From the NCBI GenBank assembly GCA_004565275.1, contig SDOX01000019.1:11136-75135 (forward strand): 64,000 nt of DNA. Reading direction: 5' to 3'. The stretch is from Nannochloropsis salina CCMP1776 (taxonomy: Eukaryota > Sar > Eustigmatophyceae > Eustigmatales > Monodopsidaceae). Positions 22,238-32,100 of the stretch are shown here, piece by piece. Position 1 is the first letter of the stretch; each line of letters begins with the position of its first letter. The notes beneath the pieces were generated by a model. It saw only the letters and a list, made by a program, of their open reading frames with translations. It made no database searches and had not been told where the DNA came from. The position numbers and the translations under genes are program-made.

Positions 22238-24427
22238 GTGATGATGAGAGCTGGCCAAGCGGTCGGAACCCTCACAAAGCAAGCATGGCAAACAACAAGA
22301 GGCACTTCACTCAAGATGACGGTCTCTTTAGCCTTTATTCCTGCATTCAATATCCATGTGGGGGCTTTCTCTCGCGTGAGGTACTCGAGTCGTCCTATAA
22401 AAGTAGGTGACAGTTTTGACATCCTACAGGGAACGTACCTTTCTCAAAGAGTAATCAATACTTGCTAAGTCTGCTTCTTTCCACGTAATGCGCACTTTTT
22501 TCGTCCGACATGATTTGTAGGCTGGTTTCTCTACCTACGAAGGTCTTGATCCGGACAGAGCCAAAGATGTGCTCAAAAAGGCGCAGGTGAGTGCACGGAT
22601 AACGAAGCGATGGATGAGGGGGCGAATGCAAGTAGGGGGTAGGCTGTGTATGATCTCATTTTATCCCCTTTTTCATTTTCTTTTCCTGGAACGTAGGCAG
22701 TTTGTTTCGACGTAGACTCCACCGTCTGTGCAGAAGAGGGCATCGACGTCCTCGCGGCATTCCTCGGGCAGGGGCAGGCGGTAGCGGATTTGACCGCGAA
22801 GTAGGGAGAGGGAAAGCAGGGAGACCAGGACGTTCCCTTGTGATATATACTGCAGCCATTCTATTTTTCTTATGGCATTTCGGAACGTCGAAAATTGGAG
22901 GTCCTTCCTCGCTCGATCCTCACGGTTCCCTCTCCCCTCTCCCTTCTTTTCTCTCTCTTCCCCTCCCACTCCCCCACGTCTGTCCCCCACCTAAGGGCCA
23001 TGGGCGGCTCCGTGCTATTCCAAGACGCGTTGAAAGGCCGCTTGGACTTGATCAAACCCTCACGCGCCGACATTCAGAACTGTCTGCTTCGACGCCCGGC
23101 GACCCTCTCCCCAGGGTGAGCCTCCCCCCTGCTCTCCCCTCCTCCCTCCCCTCCCTTTTCAGCCGTCACTCCTCCTTCCCTCCCTCCTACTAGAGTAAAG
23201 GAATTTGTTGGTCGTCTTCAAGCGCGGGGCACAGCGGTCTATTTGGTCTCGGGCGGCTTTCGACTGGTGCGTTAGGGAGGAGGGAGGGAGGGAGGGAGAG
23301 AGAGAAAGGGAGGGATGTGGGGAGGGAGGAACGGGCGGGAGGGAGGTAGCGAGGGAGGGAAGGTCCTCGCATCAATTACGCGTCTTCAGATTATTCTTAT
23401 TTGTCCTTTTCCCTCCCCGCACTCGTTGACCGAGCGCCTGTCTCACGCTCCTCAATCATATGTCCTCCTGTTCCTCCCTCCCTCCCTCCCTCCCTCCCTC
23501 CCTCCTCCCCCCCACCCATCGCCCCTCTTTCAGATGATCGAGCCCGTTGCTGACCGGCTCCTGGTGCCCCGGGACCGCATATACGCCAACACCCTCCTCT
23601 TCGCAGAGAATGGTAGCTACAAGGACTTCGACCCCAACGAGCCTACCTCACGTAAGGAGGGAGGGAGGGAGGGGCGGCAAGGGGAAGTAGGAAAGATGTG
23701 AGAGGGAAAGGGGTCGAGACGAGGGAGATTCCATCCGGGGGTACACTTAGTCCTGAACTGTAAGGAACTTGCCAGAATGATAATTGCCTCGCCATCTTGT
23801 CCGGGCATTCGAATACTCCCAAATCGCTCCTTCCCTCCCGTACGTCGTCGATCCCTCCCTTCCCACCCACGCATACCCCTCCTTCCTCCTCCTCCTCCCA
23901 CCTCTGCATGTGTAGGCGACGGTGGCAAAGCGGCCGTGGTCAAATCCCTGAAGGAGAAGCACGGCTACCAAGATGTCCTTATGGTGGGCGATGGGGCCAC
24001 TGATATGCAGGTAGGGAGGGAGGAAGCAAGGGCAGGAGAGAGGAAGGGTGGGAGGAGGAGGTAACGGAGGCTCAAAAAGAGGCCCAGCCTGTCGTCCTTG
24101 TTGTAATTGGCGCTTCGCGACATGGAATTGATGCGGTGCCTGTCGTGATGGACTTCTAAGATCCCTTCCTCCTGACCTCGTTCTTCTTTCCCTCCGAATC
24201 CGGCGCCTGGCAGGCCCGACCCCCCGCGGACGCCTTCATTGGGTATGGCGGGGTGGTGGTCCGAGACCCGGTCTTGCAAGGCGCCGATTGGTTCGTGCGT
24301 TCTTTTCAGGTTAGCAGAATGGAAGGGAAGGCAAGGAGGGTGGTTTTCAGATTGCTTTATTGTACGGCAGGATGGTTCATGCGACCTCTGGCCTCCACAG
24401 GAACTGATCGACGTCATCGAGGCTTGA
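22238..24427 (+). CDS. PSPH: Phosphoserine phosphatase
   Basis: Catalyses the last step of serine synthesis from 3-phosphoglycerate: phosphoserine to serine plus phosphate. Nine exons splice in frame: 22238-22402, 22521-22586, 22697-22800, 22996-23115, 23194-23266, 23534-23651, 23916-24010, 24214-24309 and 24401-24427, giving 287 residues. HAD motifs are all present: FDVDSTVC with the two catalytic Asp (motif I), the PSP block KAMGGSVLFQDALKGRLDLI, YLVSGGF (motif II), GGKAAVVKSLKEK with the motif III Lys, and VGDGATDM (motif IV). About 55 residues precede the conserved AGFSTYEGLDPDRAK start. Beginning at the internal Met at 22316, this leader resembles a heterokont signal-plus-transit peptide ending in VGAF followed by a basic Ser/Arg stretch, so plastid import is plausible but unproven. 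Confidence 0.93.
23474..23506. repeat. (CCCT)n array before an acceptor in the phosphatase gene
   Basis: Lies in the intron 23267-23533, which begins G-rich (gtgcgttagggagg, then GGGA units to about 23360) and ends with this CCCT array before ttcag. It is the clearest example of complementary repeats at the two ends of one intron. Confidence 0.92.
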
Positions 24428-25201
24428 ACCCATGAGGCGTGCGCCTTCAATTTTGGTGAGTATGCACGTACTTCACTGTTGAGAAACTCGGGTGATTTTT
24501 TTTAAGTAGAGGAGCCGTGGACGCGTGAAGCAGAAAGTATTGGTAACGGATTCTGTCGTGCCATACTCCGCACAACTCGTTCGGAAAGATCGTTGCTTTC
24601 CTTCGCCGCCGCTGCTGGCCATCACTATATGAAAATCTGATTTGCGTTTTCCGGAGGCTCTTCATTTCTTAGCCCTTTTGCTGTCAGTTTTAACGACCTC
24701 GATTTACATATATGAATGGCCCATATACTGATCAGAATTCCCAGGCATCTGCTCCTTGACTATATTGAAGTCGGACAGCAAATTCCACGTGCCATTGTGT
24801 ACAAAAGCAAATTCTGCCGCGTCATAAACATAAACCACGAAGAGATTTTCTCGCCACGCGTCTCCATCTTCAGTCCTCTGTTCATCTTCTTGTTCTTGCG
24901 CTCGGCCGCCCCTTTCAACCTCCCCACCCCCCTTCAGCCTCCCTAAGGACCACGTACTCACACTGACGCATGCCACACTGTCTTTCTGCACGCGAATGGC
25001 GCCGGGCGGACCGGGTCTCGCTCTGCGCCCACAGAGCGGCTCATTCGACGCGATGGAAGCACGTGCATTGGTGTGCATCAAATTGCCCTTCATCTTTCAC
25101 ATGGCACAGGTGGATAGCAAGAAAACGTGACTTTCAGTTTCCTTCTCGGCGGGCGGAACACATAAATCAGCGACGCTGCCAACTTCCTTGCGGCGGCTAC
25201 C
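24428..25201. other. Intergenic region before the BTB gene
   Basis: About 770 bases between two plus-strand genes. No open frame here resembles a known protein, and no GGGA array is present. Expected to hold the 3' end of the phosphatase gene and the promoter of the BTB gene. Confidence 0.5.
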
Positions 25202-27385
25202 ATGGCACACGACCCACAGCCCACTTCGTCCACTCCAAAGGCACAGCAGGACGCAATGGATGGAGATACCGTGGTTCGCTTTAATGTAGGCGGGGAGGTG
25301 TTCATGACGACCAGGTGAGTTCAGTGACACCACTGCTGACATCACTCATGTTCAAGGATCAGCGAGGCCTGGCACATGCCATAGGATGTCGTCCTCACAA
25401 GTGTGATACTTGGCGCATATTCAAAGAAATGCTTATCTCAACATCACTTCTTTTGCATGGTATCCAAAAGTGCACGGAAAGCAATCTCCTCCCGTATGCT
25501 CGCGTTCTCTGCTTTTCTCTCTTGCCATTGTCCTCTGACTGTGCACCCGTGCAATATCGAATATTTTTCCTCCCTTGCGTTTATGTCTTGATCCAGCTCT
25601 TACGACCTTGAATCGCGGGATCAGGTTTGGAGAGAGTAAGGGTTTGAAATCATTGCACACGCCCCTCCCCTTCTACCAGTGAAAGCGAGGCACATCCTAC
25701 GTTCCATCTCGACCCTTCGATTCTGCTGCCTTTGACATCGTTGCGAATGAACTCGATAGAGCCATCGTGCCGTGTGGACGTGCCATACAAATAATAGATG
25801 CTTTATAGCCGTCTAATGCATTCTCAACCGTCCCCCCTTCTCCCTCCTCCACAGGGCTACCTTCACACGCACGCTTCCCCCCTCGTCCGTCTCCGTCTTC
25901 TTCCGTCGCCTTTGTTCCGGTTCAGAGGACGAACGGGGGCTCCCCTTTTTAGATGCAGACCCTGCCTGCATGCGTCACCTCCTCACCTCCCTCCGCGCCC
26001 GTCGCTACCTCCCTCCATCCACCCGCCTGGGGGCTTCCGCCTCTTCTTTGCCATGCTCCCCCGTCCCGCACCTGCTTCCCCTTCCTCTCCCTTCCTCTCT
26101 CTCCCCTACCGCCTGGTCGGCTTTCCTGGCTCACACAGGTCTGGACGCTCTCCTCCCTCCCACGCACACCGCGGCCTGTCCCCACGTGGGGCTTCCCCGT
26201 TTCGACGTGGCCTCCTCGGGAGTATGTTGTGCCCCAGGGGGCCAGACGGCCTTTATGGTGTACTGCCCTCAGCTCTACGGCTTCGCCGCCTGCTCCTCTC
26301 CGCTCCCAGCCTCGGCCGGTGCGCACTTTTTTACTGCTTTGATTTTCTTCCTCTTGTCTTCCCTTGCTCCCTCCCTCCCTCCCTCCCTCCCTCCCTCCCT
26401 CCTTCCCTCCCTCCCTCCCTCTTTCCTTTTCTCGCCCCTTCCTTTCCTTTGTTTTAGACGGTCGCTCCCGTTGCTTGCTCGACATGCCGCGTCCTGATGA
26501 TACGGTTCAGCACCAACCTTGTCCTCCCCCCTCCCCCTCTCTGATCGTTGCCTCCCTCCCTCCCTCCCTCGCCCCCTCCATTTCAACCTCAGCCTTGCGT
26601 CTCCGGGTGACCCTGGCCTCTCCCAACCCCTCTCTCGCCGTGGCGATCGGCCTCATCGACAGCCTAGGGCGGGCAGCAGCACGGGCGTACCCTACCCTTG
26701 GCATCTCCAGTACCCCCGCGGGAGGCTTCGTTCACTGGTAAGGAGAGGGAAAGAGAGGGAGGGAGGGAGGGAGGGAGGAAGGGAGGGGCGGGAGGTTGGA
26801 GACAGGCCCTCGACGCGGCCCAAGTCCTGATGTGATCTCTCCTATTCTCCAACCGTTGCCAGGGCACCTCCTTGTGCGCGATCCGCCCACGCGCCCGCGT
26901 CAATGGCGAGCCCTGGGGGGCAGGAAGGTGGAGAGGGAGGGGGAGGAGGAGGCGGCGGCGCAGCGGACGGGGGCAGAGAGGGAAGGAGGCAATGGCAGGG
27001 GCTCATTGATGGCAAAAGGGTGGTAGGAGGGGCGGGAGGGGAAAGGGAAGGCGGGAGGGAGACGTTGTCATCTGAGAGCCGGCATACCCCGCCTTCCGTG
27101 GGGGAGGAGGGGGAGGAGGACGAGGGTCGCTGGGGCGGGGTGCAGGACAAGGACGAGGTCTTTTTCCGGTTGAATGAAGGGGAGGGGCGTTTGTCCATAG
27201 CGACGTGGCGGGAGGGCGGGCGGGAAGCGTTGTTCTCGCTGCCCTTGCCCCCGGCACAGGTGGGGAGGGAGGGAGGGGAGGAGGAAGGGGAGAGGCGATG
27301 GCATTTTTGTGTTTACCTCTCGAACGGGGTGGGCGTAGATTTGCTGCCGGTCACAGAGTGGAAGATGAGAGAAGTGTTTGGATGA
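25202..27385 (+). CDS. KCTD-like BTB/POZ (T1-type) domain protein
   Basis: Four exons (25202-25314, 25855-26318, 26458-26737, 26863-27385) give 459 residues. The N terminus DGDTVVRFNVGGEVFMTTRA, then TFTRTLPPSSVSVFFRR, is a T1-type BTB domain as in KCTD proteins, split by intron 1 inside the second strand. KCTD relatives form oligomers and often serve as CUL3 ubiquitin-ligase adaptors; that role is inferred. After the BTB comes a Pro/Ser-rich part with TAFMVYCPQLYGF, a segment with LRLRVTLASPNPSLAVAIGL, a Gly/Glu-rich linker derived from GGGA sequence, and a final stretch with VFFRLNEGEGRLSIATW and WHFCVYLSNGVGVDLLPV. That last part looks like beta strands and distantly recalls SPRY/NHR-type sandwiches, but I cannot assign it. 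The stop is followed by G-rich sequence. Confidence 0.75.
26368..26421. repeat. (CCCT)n array in BTB gene intron 2
   Basis: Fills most of the intron 26319-26457 and lies upstream of the tttag acceptor. It contains no AG, so the first AG after it is the one used. Confidence 0.9.
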
Positions 27386-29124
27386 AGGAAGAAGGGAGCA
27401 ATGAAGGGGGGGGGAAGGGGGGGAAGGCGGGAAGGAGACGGGGAGCACGGTCCAGGAGGATTTACATTGGCTGGCGGTGTCCGGGGCCCTTCTCCGTTGC
27501 ATCTGCATGAACCACGTTACTGTGGAGGCAGAGAGATGCGGGAGGAAAGGGAGTGAGAGGCGGAGGGTACGAAGGAGGCGTTGGCCGGTGGGATTGTTCC
27601 AGGAGAGTCTGGGGGGACCAGAGTGGATTTATGTGTGTTTTTTGATTCATCAGAGAATGCCGGGGAGTCGAGGTCCTCATGGAAGGAGCAGGATACGAAG
27701 AACGAGGTGCACTGCTACGAACGCATGACAGGGGACCCAAAAGCGTGTAAGCAAGTAATGAATTGAGGTGTGTACAGAATGATGACCTTGCCGACCTAGC
27801 GGGCATTGGGCGAGGTGGAAGAGAAATATAGTGGTGTCACCAAAGGCAAATCATGCCATCTTCGGTGTGTGTCAGGACAAATGTTAACCTCAAAAAGACC
27901 AAATATGCGAGATGGATCATGCCATATCCACGCAGGCCACCGCAAGGACACATATCAAAGGAGAGCGAAGATGCGTCGAAAAGCATTCAGGAAGCCGAGT
28001 CATGGCAGTGCGTGGATCAAATGAAACAAGTCACAGACGAAGTGAGGGTAAAAGATAACGTGAGAGGATATTTTTGGGTGTGGAACGCCAGAGCGTAACG
28101 AGTCAAGAACGGTGGGCTCGGTGCGCACAAGTAAGAAGCGGAGGCAAAAAGCGCGATGGCGATGGCAAGAATGAGATATGAGAAGCAGTTTGTGGCCTGC
28201 AAATATAAATGACATCTAAAGCTTACGTAATACTATCAAAGCACGTCCATGATTCCCGCGGAAGGTATTTCAGGGATGACGACGTCCGAAGGAGAAATGA
28301 AATGGAAAACAAAATACAGTAACATTGTGGAGCATTGAATCATGTCAAATTTATCATCGGACGTTATGTTGTCGCTGAAGAAATTGTAAGGAATGTCGAG
28401 CCATGGTAGGGCAAGCATGGCCAAGGCATGCGCGTGCCTCTACGATCCTGTATTTGATGAATGTGTTTGCTCCTTGTTCCCCTTGCTTCTGCTTTGATTC
28501 TATTTTGGCAGAAACGACAAATGAATGTGCACCACTCGCAACCATAGTGTGCATAACGCTATTCGTTAGATTTTTGTGCGTTTGTATCGTACACAACGCT
28601 GTTTCATCAAACCCACAATAACCTTCAGATAGGCCACAAAAGTGCTGTCAATGAGAAGGAAAGTGCGTTCCTGCCATCGAGCTCTGTCGAGGCAATGTAA
28701 ATTGTATCAATATTCATCTCAGACATGTATTATTAGGTCTAAGTTCGTCTTTTGTGGCACGTCCGCTTTATTGTTTTACATATTATTTATTTTTGGTGTC
28801 AAATTTATTTCATTTTAACCTCCTCCCTCGTCGCTCTTCCCGCCTGCAAGATCCGGGCGAGGGGACTGGCGTCTTGACTTCATGTGATGCGGTAATGACA
28901 CCACCCGGAAAGCCAAGGGACATGCCTCAAAAACACTTAATAAGATGCCTGCGGTCTGGTAGCCCTTCAAGGAGTTTTTGTTTTATAGCACGCGTGACTT
29001 CGTCCCTTAGAGTAATAGAGTATCCGTGCAGGCAACAGGGACAAGCTTTCTCCTATATCATCATCAAATCCGTGACACCTATCCTTCCCTGATCTACAGG
29101 ACTTTTCCCCCTGAATGCGACTGA
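27386..29124. other. Intergenic region before DIS3
   Basis: About 1.7 kb. The first 80 bases are G-rich; the rest is nearly balanced in composition with scattered A/T runs. Short open frames on both strands resemble nothing I know. An upstream DIS3 exon could lie in the last few hundred bases, because the DIS3 start is not certain. Confidence 0.45.
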
Positions 29125-32100
29125 ATGCCATCCTACTGTTCTTTCGACTTCAGCCTGCCGTCTTTTCTTTGCTCGTCGGAGTTCAGGCGTCTGCACTTTA
29201 GTGTTCAGGGTTCCTCCTCGCCCATTTCGACCTCCTCCGAGAGCTGGGAGCTCCGGCAAAAGCAAGAGCGACAGCGTCGACAGGAGTGGCAGGAGCGGGA
29301 AGAACGAGCCCTACGGAAAGATAAAGAGGAAGGGGACGACGGCAGCAAGACCTTTTTATTTTTAAAAGGTCGGAATAAAGAGTAAGGCGAACAGAACCAG
29401 ACGCAGTGAGCAACTACATCGACTTCTAGCGACGTCGAGAAAACAAATTAAAAACATGATCCGATCAAAGACATTTTTCAAACGAACAAGACGGGGCAAG
29501 GTATATTAAAGCATCATCATATTTGGGGCTGTTCGTGAAATTTATGTTTTTTTTGGAAAACTCTGATGCCTCTTAATTATTTTTCTTTTCCCCCCTCTTC
29601 TCTCTCCCTCTGTCGACTCCTCGAAAGGTCATGCGCATTCTGGAGGAACACTATCTACGTGATGATATCGGTCTGGGCACGCTTCATGGTTCCGAATGCT
29701 CTGCTTTGACGCCCGAAGAGCTCGTTCAGCTCATGGAGGGACGGATGGAGGGAGGGCTGAAGGAAGGGGAAGAGGGAGGGCAGGAGGGAGGGGTCAAGAA
29801 AAAGACGCCTACCTTATCCATCCTGGACACTAACGTGGCATTGGAGCAGATTGATTTCTTGGAAAACGCGGAGGTAGGTCAGCCAGGTGGGGAGGAGGAA
29901 GGAGAAGGATGGGGCCCGCAAAGGCGAGGGAGAAAGAGACAGAACCGCCCACGATGGAAATTCATGCGTGATGGGCACCTACAGGCCTCAGAAGCAGTCC
30001 TAGGGGTCGTAGTTCTTCTACAGACCGTGCTGGAGGAAGTCAAGGGGAACAGCCTGTCCGTGTACCGGTGAGCCCTCCTTCCCTCCCTCTTTCCCGTCTT
30101 CGGCTCCTCCCTGCCTCCCATCCCTCTCTTTCCTCCAAGCTTGTGCTTTCTATCGCTCCGCTTCGCACACGATGTCAATTCAATCTAATCTGCATATCGC
30201 TGGAAGAAGAAAAACTTACGTCGCTCTTTCTTTCCCTCCTTCTCTCGGCTTGCCCTTTCCCTTCTTTCCCCGCTGGGGTCAAGGCGCCTTCACAAACTCC
30301 TCCTTGATGACAGTCGGGCCATTGTTTTTTTTGCCAATGAGCACGCGGCCGAGGCCTACAGGTAAGGGAGGGGAAGGTGGGGGACGTGGAGAGGGAGGGA
30401 GGGAGGAAAGAGGGGAGGAAGAGGAGGGAGGAGGGAGGGCCGGAGGACAGGGGAGGTAGTGAGGCAAACGGGAGGAAGGGAGATAAGAGTGGAGGAAGAG
30501 AGGGGAAAAGTGAGGGAGGGAGGGAGGAAGGGAGAGAGTGTAATTTTCGGGTCGGAGGGGACTCCATGCCGCGGAATACGACGCTTTTCCCTCTCTTTTC
30601 CTCAAAGCGCTTTCTCTGCCTGGGCTTTCTGGTCCATTGGTTTTCCCTCCCTCCCTCCCTCCCTCCCTCCCTCTTTTCCTTCCTTCCTCAGCGACCGCCT
30701 CCCCGAGGAGACGGTGAACGACTACAAGGACCGTCTGATCCGCCTAGCTGGTGCCTTCTACACGCGACAGTTGGGGGAGGAAGCAGGGAGGAATGGAGGG
30801 AGGGAGGGAGGGAGGGAGGGAGGGAGGATCGTCTTGGTCTCCTACGACAAGGAAAATCTGCGAAAAGCCAAGGAGGAGGACGTTGAGGTACCTTCTCGTC
30901 CGTTTCGCACTACTNNNNNNNNNNNNNNNNNNNNNNNNNNNNNNNNNNNNNNNNNNNNNNNNNNNNNNNNNNNNNNNNNNNNNNNNNNNNNNNNNNNNNN
31001 NNNNNNNNNNNNNNCCCTCCCTCCCTCCCTCCCTCCTTCTCTTCCTCCCTTTCTCGTTGCCATTCCTCCTTCTCTCTCTCTCTTTTGCTTCTCCCTCTCC
31101 CCACCCCTCCTTCTTGCACAACCGCCTCCTCCCTCCTCTCCCTCCCATCGTTCACCGGCCTCACTCCGTCGCCCATCCTCCCGCCCTTCCTCCCTCCCTT
31201 CCTCCTTCCCGCCCTCTCCTACAGGGGACTTTCCGGGTGGAGGGACGCTGCTGGCACGAGGGTTACGTGTCCGTGCGGGGAATTGGGCTGGGAAGAGGAG
31301 GGGCTGAGGGAGAGAGGGAGGGGGGGAAAGACGGGAGTGGACGCGCGTCGGTCCTGGTAAGTGGCGGGCGGATGGCTGAGAAAGAGGGAGCGGCACGGGT
31401 ATCCCTCCCTCTCTTACTCCGTCCCTGTTTTCCCTTGACCTCCATGCCCTGTGTGCCCTGTCTTCTTCCGCCTCGCATGAATCGGATCGGAGTCGAATCT
31501 CAGAGATTCCGATTTTCGAATCTCAGCGGAGCCGAATCTCTCTTTCCATTCTTCCTTCGTGCCCGCACCTGACTTCTTTCTCCCCGTCCTCCCTCCCTCC
31601 CTCCCTACTTCCCTCCCTCCCTCGCTCGGGACGGATATTTTTTCCCCCTTTTGGACCGTTGTCAGGTCCGCGGCATCCCACACGTGAATCGGGCCTTGGA
31701 TGGGGACGTGGTGGCGCTGGAAATACTGCCCAAAGACGAGTGGTTGACAGGACAGGAAGAGGTGGGGCCGAGGGAGGGAGGGAGGGAGGGAGGGAGGGAG
31801 GGAGGGAGGGAAAAGGAGGGAGGGAGGGAGGGAGGGAGGGAAAAGGAGGGAGGGAAGGAGAGGGAGGAAGGAGAGAGGGTGCGGAGTGTTGCTTTCTCTT
31901 CCCTCTATTCGCATCGCTCCTTTGGGCTCGCCCTGTCCTTCCTTTACATATTCCTTGCATACTCCTTAACATCTTCCTCGCATTTTCTTGCTCTTCTTTC
32001 TCTCCTGCCACTTCCCTCAGACGACGCTGTTGGAAGACGAGGAGGCAGGACAGGCGTCGAGGGAGGGGGAGGTCCAGGGGGAGGGCGGGGGCGGGGAAGA

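Noticed and set aside
30651-31035. CRISPR-like regular repeats
   Set aside because: The period is four bases with no spacers. These are simple tetranucleotide arrays in a eukaryotic gene.
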